64,000 bases of DNA from Bromus sterilis (Eukaryota; Streptophyta; Magnoliopsida; Poales; Poaceae), in the NCBI GenBank assembly GCA_950022295.1, contig OX465600.1:290205782-290269781 (forward strand). The letters run 5' to 3'. Made by a program: the position numbers and the translations under genes. Shown here piece after piece: positions 1 to 11,439 of the stretch; position 1 is the stretch's first letter, and each line of letters opens with the position of its first letter. A model generated the notes under the pieces. It did no database searches and had not been told where the DNA came from. It saw only the letters and a program-made list of their open reading frames with translations.

Positions 1-1
1 A

Positions 2-799
2 CGCGCTCACCCAGTGCAGATCCACGCTATTCTCACAGTTCGTGGATCAGACTATCCGCCAGGAGTCAGCCAGAGCAGAGTGGGATGCAGACAGGGAGCG
101 CCAGAGAGAGCACAGTTCCGAAGTGATGGTCCACAAGAAGGCAAAGACTTGGGTCACATAGGAACCACCGCAGGGGCAGCAGTTTCAGCAGAGGGGGCAG
201 TTGTCCGCACTTTTGCCCGCCCTCCCGTCCCAGTTCAGCAGGGGCCTCGCTCTACACCACCACACGCGAGGCCACCCTGGCCGCAGCCCCAGCCCAAGCC
301 GGGCGTGATCTGCTTCAAGTGCAAACTGCCGGGGCACTATTCCACTAAGTGCACTGACCCGCGCTTTGCTCGGCTCCCACCGCCCCCACCTCGCTCTACT
401 CCGAGCACTGCGATGGTGAGGGCACAGCCATGTGCAATCCATGTGAACAATGTCATGATGTCAGATGCTCAGCAGTCGTCAGAGATTGTGCTTGGTAGGT
501 TACTTGTTAATTCTGTTCCCAGGACCGTGTTGTTCGATTCCGGAGCTTCTCATTCCTTCGTCTCTCAGAAGTTCGCTGATGAGCAGGTCCTATCTTTGGA
601 GGATTTGCCCAGTTCCTTGCGCATTGTTTCTCCCATTTCCAGGATGGCTTCGTCTCTCCGTGCTCCTTTTGTGAGGATTGATATCCAGGGCTGCATGTTT
701 TCAGCTTCTTTAATCTTGCTTCCGCGTTCCGACATTGATGTCATCTTGGGCATGGGTTGGCTTGTGCAACACAAGGCCAATATTGATTGTCCGACCTGA
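2..799 (+). pseudogene. Element A gag C-terminus and aspartic protease
   Basis: This is the end of gag and the retropepsin-like protease of element A. The frame is open to the left edge, so the true start is outside the window. A CCHC zinc knuckle (CFKCKLPGHYSTKC) lies at about 310-352; in the family it binds genomic RNA during packaging. The protease shows the active-site block LFDSGASHSF near 530 and the late block DVILGMGWL near 740, where the usual D of GMDWL is G. The frame ends at a TGA (797-799) and the next frame continues the same protein directly, so the stop interrupts a gag-pol polyprotein. Read as CGA to TGA, it is a C-to-T change at a CpG. Confidence 0.85.
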
Positions 800-802
800 T
801 CC

Positions 803-2671
803 GTGAAGTTGACACATGAGTCAGGCGCAGAAGTCTTGTACACTTGTGGCTCTATGATAGGACCAGCACAGTTGTACGCCTTGAACGCAGGAGTTGCACC
901 TTTGCTCGAAGTAGTCAAAGTTGTCTGTGAGTTCCCAGACGTCTTTCCGGAGGAGTTGCCAGGAATTCCCCCAGTTCGAGCTATTGAGTTCGTTATTGAG
1001 CTAGAGCCTGGTACCCAACCGATTTCTCGGCATCCGTACAAGATGTGTTCAAAAGAGTTGGTTGAGCTCAAGAAGCAGTTGACAGAGTTGGAGGCAGGCG
1101 GTTTTATCCGCGCGAGCACTTCCCCTTGGGGTGCACCAGCTTTGTTTGTCCAGAAGAAGGATGGGACTAGCCGCTTGGTCCAGGACTATCGCGGTATCAA
1201 CAAGAAGACCATCAAGAACAAATACCCTCTACCACGCATCAATGATCTATTCGAACAGTTGAATGGGGCAAATGTGTTTTCCAAGCTTGACTTGAGGATG
1301 GGGTATCATCAAATCCGTGTTCGTGAAGAGGACATTCCCAAGACCGCGTTCAGCACACGTTATGGGCTGTCTGAGTTCACAGTCATGACTTTTGGGTTCT
1401 CAAACGCCTCTCCGACTTTCATGAGAGCTATGAACTATTTGTTCCAAGAATGTCTTGATGTGTTTGTGATCCTCTACCTCGACGAAATTCTTGTCTATTC
1501 CAAGTCAGAGGCTGAAGACGAGGAACATCTACGCCTGGTGCTGCAGAAGTTGACAGACCACCGGTACTATGCCAAGTTCTCCAAGTGTGAGTTTTGGCTG
1601 GACAAGGTCAATTTTCTGGGCCATGTTATCTCCGCTGAGGGAATTGCGGTTGATCCAGAGCGAGTCCGCACTATTCAAGAGTGGGCTTCGCCGAAGAATG
1701 TGAAGCAGCTAAGGAGTTTTCTCGGCCTCGCCAGTTATTGTAAGAGGTTTGTGCAGAATTTCTCCAAAATAGCGAAGCCAATGACTGAATTGTTGTGCAA
1801 AGGCAAACGGTACACTTGGTCACCAGCTTGCCAGGCAACCTTCGAGGAGTTGAAAGAGAAGTTGACCACAGCTCCAATTCTAACGCTGCCAGATGAGTCA
1901 CAGCCTTTTCAGGTGTTTTGTGATGCCTCATTGCAAGGTCTGGGCGGAGTTTTGATGCAAGGCAGGAATATTGTGGCTCATAGCTCACGACAGTTGAAGA
2001 CGAGTGAGAGGAATTATCCCACGCACGACTTGGAGCTTGCAGCAGTTGTGCACGCATTGATTACTTGGGGACACCTCCTCTTAGGGAGGAAGGTGGATGT
2101 GTTCACCGACCACAATAGTCTGAAGTACTTGTTCACTCAGCCATATCTGAACTTGAGGAAAAGAAGATGGCTTGAAACCATTACTGAGTACACAGTCGAT
2201 ATTCAGTACACGCCTGGGAAGGCGAATGTCATAGCTGATGCGTTGAGCCGCAAGGGCGATTGCAATAATATCCAGGTGCAGAAGATCCACCCTGATTTGT
2301 GTGAGTCCTTTCGAAGGCTCAATCTCGAGCTAGTTCCAGCAGGCTACCTTGCCAACCTTGTGGTAGAGCCCACTATCCATGAGAAGATTCGTGAAGCTCA
2401 GTCTGGCAGCTCAATGATACAAAAGATCAAGCAGGGTATTGCTGCCTCAGTTCCAAAGTACGGTTGCTTTTCAGTGCATAATGACGGCACCGTGTTGTTC
2501 GAAGAGCGAGTTGTTGTTCCCAAGGAGGGAGATCTCAGAGAGGTCATCATGAAGGAAGCCCATGATTCCAAGCTGTCTATTCACCCTGGCAGTACAAAGA
2601 TGTATCAAGATCTCAAGCAAAGCTTTTGGTGGACTCGTATGAAGAGGGATGTTGCCCGTTACGTGTCTTAG
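803..2671 (+). pseudogene. Element A reverse transcriptase, RNase H and integrase N-terminal zinc domain
   Basis: This continues the polyprotein after the TGA at 797. It starts with the protease-RT linker (VFPEELPGIPP). The RT fingers and palm include KNKYPLPRIND and KLDLRMGYHQI. The catalytic box reads YLDE (E at codon 228, 1484-1486) instead of YLDD, so a catalytic aspartate is replaced. RNase H begins near codon 370 (FCDASLQGLGG) and includes FTDHNS. The integrase HHCC region starts (IHPGSTKMYQDL) and is cut by TAG at 2669-2671 just before CDVC. That stop sits where relatives have glutamine, so CAG to TAG is likely. RT activity is doubtful even without the stops. Confidence 0.9.
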
Positions 2672-3187
2672 TGTGATGTGTGCAGGAGAGTGAAGGCACA
2701 TCACCATAAACCTGCAGGGTTGCTTCAGCCACTTGAGATTCCGGAGTGGAAATGGGATCACATAGAGATGGATTTCATCACAGGCTTCCCCTTGTCACAG
2801 AAGAAGAACAATGCCATCTTTGTTGTCATTGACAATCTTTCCAAAGTTTCCCACTTCTTTCTAGTGAAGGATTCCATTTCAGCAGCTCAGTTGGCGGATT
2901 TGTACACCGCAAGAGTTGTATCCTTGCATGGCATTCCCAAGAAGATCTGTTCTGATAGAGGCAGCCTTTTCACCTCTAAGTTCTGGCAGGCCTTTCAAAA
3001 GGCGATTGGTACGACAGTGTTGTTCAGTACCGCTTATCACCCTCAGACAAGTGGGCAAGTCGAGCGTGTGAACCAAATACTCGAGGACATGCTTCGAGCA
3101 TGTGTCATCTCTTTTGGCGTGAAGTGGGAAGAGTGCTTGCCGTATGCTGAGTTCTCTTACAACAACAGCTATCAGGCAAGTCTGTAG
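2672..3187 (+). pseudogene. Element A integrase catalytic core
   Basis: This is in frame with the preceding segment. CDVCRR supplies the cysteine pair of the HHCC zinc finger. The DDE core is visible: the first aspartate in EMDFITGFP, the second in CSDRGSLFTS and the glutamate in GQVERVNQILED, so the catalytic triad is intact. The frame ends at TAG (3185-3187) after YQASL, where element B reads on through its own version of the motif. The stop again fits CAG to TAG. Integrase would insert the cDNA into chromatin; this copy cannot make the full protein. Confidence 0.88.
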
Positions 3188-3780
3188 GAAGCGCCGTTTG
3201 AAGTCTTGTATGGACGGAAGTGCAGGACACCTTTGAACTGGTCCGAGACAGGTGAGAGGCAGCTGTTCGGTCCAGATGTGATCCAGGAGGCAGAGGACAG
3301 AGTGAAGATTGTCCGAGAGCACCTAAAGGTAGCACAGTCTAGGCAGAAGGCCTATTATGACAAAAGGCACCGTGGTGTAGCGTTTCAGGTTGGTGATTGG
3401 GCGTACCTGAGAGTGTCTCCATTAAGGGGAACTCACCGCTTTGGTATCAAAGGAAAGCTCGCTCCAAGATTTGTCGGACCTTTCCGCCGGCTCGAGCTTC
3501 CAGAGAGTTTGTCCATGGTGCATGACGTGTTCCATGTGTCCTAGTTAAATCAGTGCTTCAAGCAGCCAGAGCAGGCTGTTGACTTGGGCGAGATCCAGCT
3601 GAGTTCGGACCTTTCCTACTCAGAGCGTCCAGTCCGTGTTCTTGAGACGTCCGAGCGCAAGACTCGCAACAAGACCGTCAAGTTCATGAAAGTTTAGTGG
3701 GCACATCATTCGGAGAAGGAAGCAACGTGGGAGCACGAAGATCATCTCCGTTCTGAGTATCCTGAGTTGTTTCAGGCTTA
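3188..3780 (+). pseudogene. Element A integrase C-terminus with chromodomain-like tail
   Basis: This continues integrase through the GPY/F region (KLAPRFVGPFR). About nine codons before the LELPES motif, present in element B, are missing here. The frame meets TAG at 3542-3544, then continues in the same frame through ERPVRVLETSERKTRNK, meets a second TAG at 3694-3696 and runs on with WAHHSEKEATWEHEDHL to the terminal TAG at 3779-3781. The HSEKEATWE block is typical of chromovirus chromodomains, which direct insertion into heterochromatin in this clade. Both internal stops fit CAG to TAG. Confidence 0.8.
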
Positions 3781-3800
3781 GATCTCGGGACGAGATCCTG

Positions 3801-3817
3801 TGTTGGTGGGGGAGTGC
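3801..3817 (+). promoter_or_regulatory. Element A polypurine tract
   Basis: The stretch TGTTGGTGGGGGAGTGC lies directly before the LTR start TGTAACAGCCC. It is the expected primer for plus-strand DNA synthesis. The matching positions in B (GAGTGGGGGCGAGT) and F (GTAGTGGGGGAGATT) are closely similar. Confidence 0.75.
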
Positions 3818-4577
3818 TGTAACAGCCCAAGAGTGGCATTTCTCTGTTCACCATGTATTTGTACCTTTCCCTCTTTTGGTGTTCAAGTTGTGATCATGTT
3901 AGGTGTGACTTTTCATGTGGACATGGGGGTCATGAAGAAGTTGTTCCCACTTGTCTTTTCATTTTGTATGAATTGATCAAATGCCAAAAGAATGGAATTG
4001 TGTTCTGTTGCAAATTCATGTGTGCCCATTTGAACTCCAAACTTTGCCAAGCCAATACTTTGGGGTTTAGGGAATTTTTCATGATTTTATAACTATTTTT
4101 CACCTCTGAAAAATAGGGAGGAAAAATGGAAAACATTTGAATTCAAATTCAAAAGGTTCAAATTCCACTTGCTCCAAAAAATGGTCAAACCATTTTTATA
4201 AAATCAGGAATATTCTAGGAAGAATTTTGGTGCGGGAGTTTTGTTTTTATCTGTCTTTTTTTTCTCTGTAAAAGTCCTAGGGCTTGCATGGATTTTTATT
4301 TGGAAAAGAGTTGCTTTTTCCTTTTTTCTTCTTTTCTCTCAAAGGATCATGCCGGCCCGGCCGGTCTAGCAGGCCTTTTCCCTCCTCTTCCCGCAGCCCA
4401 GCCCAGCGAAGGGGTACGGACCCCCTCCGCACCCGTTGGATCTGATCCACGGTTGGGATATAACGGAGAAGACGGCCGCCATCCCCTCCGTTTGCTGTCA
4501 GGCGCGGACGCCGAGAGAGGAGCGACGCCGGGGCCGTTTCCCTCGCCGTCTCTGGCCGTCTTGTCGACCCGACGCGC

Positions 4578-4585
4578 CCTATAAG
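4578..4585 (+). promoter_or_regulatory. Putative TATA box in element A LTR
   Basis: The octamer CCTATAAG is followed about 30 bp later by a pyrimidine-rich stretch (GGGTTCTTCTTCCCC) like plant transcription start and leader sequence. It is a plausible core promoter; no transcript evidence is available. Confidence 0.4.
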
Positions 4586-5422
4586 ATCCCCTGCTGCCCT
4601 AGGGTTCTTCTTCCCCCCGTTTTCCCCCTCGCCGCCGCCTCGCTCGGGATAGCCCTCGCCTGTTCTGCCATGGGAGCCGGTGAGGAGCTCGAAATCCGTC
4701 GCCGCCTCGTCACCTCGTCGAGCGCGTGCTCTTCCTTTGCGTTTCCTCTCATCTTCCCCACGCCTTCCCGTCGGCAGGTCGGAGCTAGGAGGCAAGCCGC
4801 GTCCCGTCGCCGTGATCGTCCGCATCGTCGCCTCTCTACTTCGACGACGACCCCCCCGTCCGCTTCGTCTCCAGCGCCACCGAGTTCACCTCCAAGCACC
4901 CCTAGGTGAGGACGCCGCCGTCCCCTGTTCCCCGTAGTGCTTCGCGTAGTAGCTCGTCGAGCTCCCCTGTTTCCGCCCGCCGTGAGTTTCCGGCGAGAGG
5001 CACATCGCCGTTGTCACGTCCCCGGTGCAGGTGTGAGTAAAAATGGGTCCTTTGGGGTCCCATCTTTGAGCGCGCTGCCTCCTTCGAGCCACCGAAGCAC
5101 CGTAGCCGAGGCGAGGCCGTCGTAAGTCGCCGGCACCGCCCATGCTGTCGTCGGGTTCAGTTTCGTCAGGCTGTCGCCGCCATGATCTCCCGTCGAAGAT
5201 AGCGAACCCCCTGGTGCGATTTAGTTGCAACGCAAGGCCGGATCCTGCAGCTGGGTGTACCAGCTCCAGATCCCACGCAACGGAGGCGTCGAGGGTGGCC
5301 TGTGCCCAAGGCCAGCCCCGCCAGAATACCTCGCGGTCGTTAGTTGACGCGGGTCTGAACTTCTCTGTCAGAGCGCCTTTTTGAACCCTCACCTTGCCTA
5401 AATCGGGGTTCTGTTCAGATCC

Positions 5423-5495
5423 CGTTCCATAGCGTAGTGGTAGGAGGGCTAGGTGGTGGAGTGCAGCGGTGTGGGTTCGAATCCTGTCCGGTGCA
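5423..5495 (+). other. tRNA-like A-box/B-box pair inside element A LTR
   Basis: TAGCGTAGTGGT (5430-5441) matches a Pol III A box and GGTTCGAATCC (5474-5484) matches a B box. They are 44 nt apart, the spacing of tRNA positions 8 and 52. The acceptor arm implied by this frame (5423-5429 against 5488-5494) and the anticodon stem do not pair, so it is not a functional tRNA. It may be a decayed tRNA or SINE-derived insertion, or a coincidence. Confidence 0.35.
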
Positions 5496-7441
5496 CAGCC
5501 CTTTATTTTTCTTTTTTTCCTTTGTTTGTTCAGTGGGTTGCTTGGCGCGATAGGCTCGGCCCAGTGCGGGCAGTGTGAGGTGGAGAAGATTCTCTTGGGC
5601 CCGAGGCTACCCGAGGTTGGCCCAGGTTGCCTCCCTCTGTTTCTTTTTTTCACTTTTGTTTTTATCTTTTTTTTGTTTACTCCTTCCTTTTGCAATTTGA
5701 ATTTTGTTTGAATTCAAATGCTTTGTGCTCCTGGCATATATCTTTTGGGGTAGAAAAATACACTGATCATCATGGTCACATTGGTTTTTTTGTTTGAGCA
5801 ACATAAAAATGCAAGTATGTGGAGGGAAGAGATTACCCACATGTGATCATGTCATGTTGATGAGGTGGTGCACACTCTTTTTCCTTGCCCATGTACCCCC
5901 TTCTTCTTCTTCTTTGTCTCAACTCTTGCCATGTGCAGCACCCTCAAGTTTCCATGTGCCGTTTCCCCCTTTGATACTCCCCTTGGTGTCAATTTCACCG
6001 ACACATTCCTTCGTCTCCGGAATCGATAATTATTTCATGATGCTTATTATTGTTAACATGTTGTTATTGTTTCATGCCATGCCATGTTTCCAGGTTATTT
6101 ACACCAAAATAAAGGCTATGACCAAAGCCATAAAATATAAGTAATTGCATATGAAGTTGTTGACGTGTCGTCAACACCTCCATTTGAATTTGACTAGATA
6201 GGGTCACACCATGTCTTTAAACTTGATCATATCATCTTTGACTGTGCATCGCACCCTTTGCTTACTTGTGTGCTTTTCCTTGCCGGTACCTTACGTTAGC
6301 ACCTAAGACTGCCGAGGAGACTTACGTGGAGTTTCCCGACACCGAGCCCGAGGACCCTGCTACGTCTGCTTCGAAGACCGATTACCCAGGCAAGGGGAAG
6401 ATTTATACCATTACTTGATACCTTTCTGCCTACCTGCCTAGATGTAGTCTAGAACGTTTGTTTGATCCTAACCACTTACTCATGCCACATTCAAAAACCA
6501 AACAGCCATGATCCCCACATCCCAGCAAACCTTTGTATTGCTAAGTTATCGCTGCTCAGCCATTGCTTAGTATGAGTAGGAAAACTTGCTGCTTACCCTA
6601 TGCTATGGTTGGGATCTCATGTTATTAAAGAAGTTGGTTGATATTTATTATTATATTGATGTTAATTTATACTTGATGAAAGATGGGAGACCAGACTGTC
6701 CCCGCCAGGTGTTTTGTTCCATTTGAGTCACCTAGGTCCCGAGTTCCGGGTATTGTGTTTCTTGACGAGCATGCCTAATCGTGTGTGGGATTCTATGGGG
6801 TCCCCTTGTCTTACCTACCTAGCTCCAAACAATTCTAGTGGTGGCCCAAGCTGTATTTACCATTTGCAAAATGTGTGTGTGTCTGGTTAGCGCTCTAGCA
6901 GATTTAAAATAACTCGGGCCAGCGAGGACAGAGTTCCCTTGTTGGTCCACTCCTGGAAGCTCGAGGGCTGCCCACAGTGATGGGTTAGTTAACCCGACCT
7001 CGTCTAGACGGTAGAGGCCGATTTGAGAGCGCGGCCGGCTTTCGAGTTGGATGTCGACTCACCGGGGGCCACCCGGAATTGTGTGTTGTTAGTTAGAGGG
7101 ACTCTGACGTTCCGGAGTTCAGGCGCCTTCACCCGCCAAGCGGAAACAGGGCAATTTGGATTTTGACCGTACTCGGTCGTGATTGTCTTCCGCTTGTTGC
7201 ATGATGTACTGAAGGGTCCACGGACCTCTGAGATGATGTAATAAATGCCAGTGGTGATGTATGCCCTGGACTCTATATATTTATGTCTTAGTTTAAAGTT
7301 CATTGTTCATATACCCGTTGTCGAAAATCCGGCAGCGACACGAGTGCGAGTGTCGTGAGTCGGTGGCTCTTTATGCGCTACTATCTTGAGAGGGACGCGA
7401 AACCGACTAACTCAAGTTAGCACCGCATCGGGGGCCTTACA

Positions 7442-10400
7442 AAAAATCCCCAAACTTTATAAGTGGCTAGTTAAATGTCACATAAGTCCAAATTAAAGTT
7501 TTGGGATTTTGAAAAAATGTTTTGGTATCTGTTTTATCAAAACAGAAAAAATTGCAGTAAAGGAAAAACAAAAGAAAAACAAAAGGGGCTTACCTGGCCT
7601 TTCTGGCACAACTTAAGCCCCACGGCCCAGCTGGCCCAGCCCACCACCCAGCCCCCCTTGTTTTCTTCCTCAACCAGCTCGGTGGCGAGCTGGGAGGGAG
7701 CCGGCGACGCCGCCGTGGCAGCCGAGAGGCTTCTAGGCCCTCCCCTGCTCTCTCCTCGCACCACACAGGTCTCTAGAAGCCCCCCGTCACTTCCCCTCTC
7801 CTCTGGCTCCCTCTAGCTCTCTCCCCCTCGCGATTTTGCCGCCGCCAATGAGCTCACCGGAGCGTGCGGCCGCGCAGCCGTGGCCAACGGCCGAACCGGA
7901 CCTCCCCACCGTGTCCAGGAAGACCAGCGCCATCGACTTCGTCTTCAAGAGAAAGGAAGCGAGCCCAGCAGCCCCGAGGACGACGCCATCTTCGCCGGAA
8001 CGCCGTCGGCCGCCATGGACTCCGGCGATCGATTCGTCGCCTGCGCTGCACCGGTGGCTTTCCTGAGCCTTCCTTCGTGACCACGGTGAGCTCCTGCGTC
8101 GTTTGCCCCATTCCGCGCCTCCTCCCGTGCCCCTAATCACTGAGCCCTCCTGTGCAGTGCTCCGGCCGCCGCGTGCCTCAACGCCGGCGAGGCTCCGGCG
8201 CACCCCATGCCTCCCCGTGGGCAGGAGGTGATGCAGGCGAGCAAGGGGCACCTCCCCATGCTTCACCCGTGCCAAACCGTGGCCGGAAGGCCACCCCGGC
8301 GTGTTGCCGCCGTGCACGGTGGCCGCCGCCGGTTAATCGCCGGTGGAAGATTAGCTTAGGGCTAACCACACCACTAATACCCCCTAATAGACACAGACAG
8401 GTGGGGCCAGGCCCCCTAAGAACCCCCTCTGTTTAATTAAACAGAAGGAACTAACCCACCGTGGCTGACAGACATGGCCCACATGTCAGCTCCTACTGAT
8501 GTCATGCTTGCATCAGCATGATGATATAAATCAATTCCAAAATTTTAAAAGAATTAAAGAAAATCCAGAAATTATAGAAAAATAACCAAAACTTCAATAA
8601 ATCATAGAAAATTCATATTAACTCCAAATTGGACAAATAATATATGAAAAATGATCAGCAGAAAATTCTCTATCCAAATATATAACTTTAAACTTTGTTT
8701 GAGTTGATTTTAAAATGGGACCAGTAGCTTTTTCTATTTGGCTTAATTGGAATTAATTCAAATTAAATTCAAATTATATTCCAATTTGAACCATTGCAAT
8801 GCAAACATGATCACTTGTACATCAGAGACATATCACACACATGATCACATGGTTTACAAATATCAAACAATGGAAAATGCAATTTGGCTAATTTGAAAAT
8901 CATATATGGAGTTTGAATTTGGATTTCAAATGCAATACACTTCATTTAAATCAAATGTGCCACAAAACAGTACCATTCACATCATGGACAACATGGTCAT
9001 GTGCTTGTGCATTTTATTTTGATGTTGTCCCCTTTGTTGATGATTGTGCCGGTAACAGTGCCTCCGAGACGGTGATCACCGCCGAAGGAGAAGACCACCG
9101 TTAAGACCCGTGTATCGTTAGCAAGGCAAGCAAACCCATTGATCATGTCTATAAAATCCCAATTCCCTCTCAGTCTCGCTTATGCATGTTTAGGAGATCA
9201 CCTTGTATCGATTCTACCGCATAGTTGAACCCATATCCGATGCATGACCTATCATCTTGTCACAGTAGTAAGCAAACCACAATCCTAGCTGACCTAGGAG
9301 TTGTTTGATACCATGTGACCGCTGCAACTGTTACTGCTTATTGCATGCTTAGAGTTTACAATGAGGATGCTTTTGATGTGAGTCGGGATGATAGTGAACA
9401 TGGTGTTGATGAAAGTGAAACTGTGTTGGTGAATCTACCCTAATACAAGGTGAACGATGAGAGGCTGTGTAGGAGTACACAGTGCGTTGTCTCGTTGAAC
9501 ACCTCCTTAAGCCCGAGTTCTTGTATGGTAATCCGAGACAAAGAGTACAACCACACATTGGGCTCACTGATCCCTCTCGACCTAGTAACTCACCCCAATC
9601 CAAGTCCAGGAGTCACACCTAGTTCGGGATTTCCATTCGGTATATGCATAGAAAGACAAAGGAAATGAATTGTGGAATTCATGGTAGGGCTTCTAGAACA
9701 TGGCTTATCAAGCGGAGAACCATCCGTCGAGGTGGGCTCGTCAGTCGTGCCTACATGGTTTGAGTCCTGGCTGGAAGCTCGGCCGGAACTCCAGTTGGGT
9801 TTGGAACTCAGACAGTTAACTCCTTGGACTAGAACGGAGCTGTGGGAAAAGTGTTGTGGTGAACATCCTCGCCGACACCCCTTGAATGGTGCCGAGACCT
9901 GGCGGTAACTGATGGTCATGTGTGTGTAGCGGTACACCCCTGTAGGGTTAACAAAACTATTCGAATAGCCGCGTCCGCGGTCATGGACTACTTGGAAAGT
10001 CTTGCTTGATTATTAGACAACTTGAATGGATACTTCTAAAACTTGCAAGATAAGCGTGAGTGCTATGGTGTGCTTCCTCGTGGGGAAGTCGAGGAAGTAT
10101 CCATAGTGGTGTATTGGTTGGAGACTTGATAGTGGACTCGTGTACGCTTCTTACCTCAAGTCTGGTACTCGTAGTACAGGTCTAGCCAAGTCAAAGCTGG
10201 CACTTCTGCATGTTGAAACCCCACTTCCCTTTACCTTGAAACTTGAGCATGAGTAGTGTAGTTCTGATGTAAGTCTTGCTGAGTACAACTTTGTACTCAC
10301 GTTTGCTTATTCTATGTTTTAGATGGAAACCCAGACCCCCGATGGAGTCACCTTCCTGAAGCTCGACGTTGACTAAGTTAGCATAGTCCCAGACAACAGT

Positions 10401-10973
10401 CTCGTCCCTCGTGGAAGGGCATGTATGTTTACAAGGGTTCTCTAAGCCATTTGTTAAACCTATCTATACTCAGACCTAATTTGCTTCCGTTGTATGATGC
10501 AATGTGGATCACAGACATGTGATCTTTGTATACTCTATGTGTAAGTCAGTAAAGAAGTACTTTGTAGAGTTGTGTGATGATACCTGCTGTTCATACTAGA
10601 CATGTGTGCTGCGTGTATGATTATAACATGCATGTCTTAGTATGGGTTTTCGAGACCTTAGTTGTGATCTGGCTGGCGGTCTTTTATACACCAAGTGGCC
10701 CTTAGATGTGCGCAGCTTGGGGCATCGCGATGCGATTGCTCGTGACTCTGTCACGTGCACACTTTGTTGTATGATCGAGCCCGCCCTAGACCCCGACTAA
10801 GTGATCGGGCTGGAGTTTGTTTATGTAAGGGTTATGATTCAATCGATAACATGGTTGAGGCGACTTGTCTATGAGTATGGGATTTCACCACCCATAATCA
10901 TTTAGACTTGTAAGCGGGCGATGAGGACCCATCTCAGTTGATCATCCGGCCTGGATGGGATGCCCCTCACATA
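7442..10973 (+). repeat. Element B LTR1, main part (5'-truncated by element A)
   Basis: The segment aligns with LTR2 from about 21202 and LTR3 from about 30475 onward. Its first 300 bp or so lie left of element A, outside the window. It contains a GC-rich block (7640-8350), an AT-rich block with A/T-rich short repeats (8500-9000) and a conserved 3' half. It is interrupted at 10973 by the CACTA transposon. The flanking ATA is a mutated copy of the GTA duplication kept at the right end and in LTR2. The open frames in it are also present, mutated, in the other LTRs and show no recognisable protein. Confidence 0.9.
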
Positions 10974-10989
10974 CACTACTGGAAAACAG

Positions 10990-11215
10990 GACATTAGTGG
11001 CGCACCTATTTTTGCTACTAATGGCACACATCCGGTGCGCCATTACTAGCACGCCATTACTAACTTATAGTAATGGCGCATATTTTGTGCGCCATTACTA
11101 TATCAGATAATAGTGGCGCACCAAGACATGCGCCATTAATAGCTTCAACGTGCGCCATTGTTATACTCATCGTGTGCACCACTGATATACTCATTGTGTG
11201 CGCCATTGCGTACCA
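10990..11215. repeat. CACTA left subterminal repeat array
   Basis: Several copies of a 10-13 bp motif (GTAATGGCGCA, GTGCGCCATTA) alternate in orientation. In CACTA elements such arrays bind the transposase. The same motif appears near the right end and at 13376-13570. Confidence 0.75.
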
Positions 11216-11439
11216 AATAAATTAAAAAGGCCACGTGGGCCAGGGTGTGGCAGGCGGTGCATCTGGATTTTTTTAAATGCGGTGAATCTGGGTTCACCAG
11301 TTTAAAAAAGACCACTTTATTCTATTACAAAACAGAGTTATTACATGACCTAAATGAAAAAAAAACCAAAATTTCTAAACTTTGCAGCTAGGACCCTACA
11401 GAAAAGAAAAAAACGTAATCAACTCTTTTTGAATCGGTT

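Larger units (their letters stand above)
1..7441 (+). mobile_element. Element A: Ty3/gypsy chromovirus (Tekay/Del-like), 3' part with complete 3' LTR
   Basis: The window opens inside the gag of this element. Its order is zinc knuckle, protease, reverse transcriptase, RNase H, integrase and a chromodomain-like tail, then a polypurine tract and a 3' LTR. This order and the tail ending EATWEHEDHLRSEYP place it among chromoviruses; the long LTR fits the Tekay/Del lineage. The 5' LTR is left of the window. At its right edge the sequence returns to the LTR of element B at the point matching about 21202 in the second B LTR, so A is nested in B. Five adenines follow the element and would be half of a 5-bp target duplication whose partner is outside the window. 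Confidence 0.9.
3818..7441 (+). repeat. Element A 3' LTR (3624 bp)
   Basis: The LTR starts TGTAACAGCCC after the polypurine tract and ends GGGGCCTTACA, giving TGTAA/TTACA terminal inversion. The first part is AT-rich. The block at about 4340-5400 is very GC-rich, contains a TATA-like box and resembles promoter plus leader sequence. A tRNA-like A/B-box pair lies at 5423-5495. The rest is ordinary AT-rich LTR sequence. Several open frames of 60-270 codons in the GC-rich block are composition artefacts. Only one LTR of this element is in the window, so its age cannot be judged. Confidence 0.88.

Noticed and set aside
1671..2057. Minus-strand open frame opposite element A RT and RNase H
   Set aside because: It is a shadow of the strongly conserved plus-strand RNase H frame and has no motif of its own.
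4277..4937. Overlapping open frames on both strands in the GC-rich part of the element A LTR
   Set aside because: They are Arg/Pro/Ser-rich, overlap on both strands and have no domain; this is what high GC content produces.
5423..5495. Functional tRNA gene
   Set aside because: The A and B boxes fit, but neither the acceptor nor the anticodon stem pairs.
7475..8436. Open frames of 60-176 codons in the GC-rich block of the B LTRs (also 21223-22055 and 30496-31490)
   Set aside because: The three LTR copies differ by indels and stops in these frames, and both strands look equally open. There is no evidence of selection for protein.
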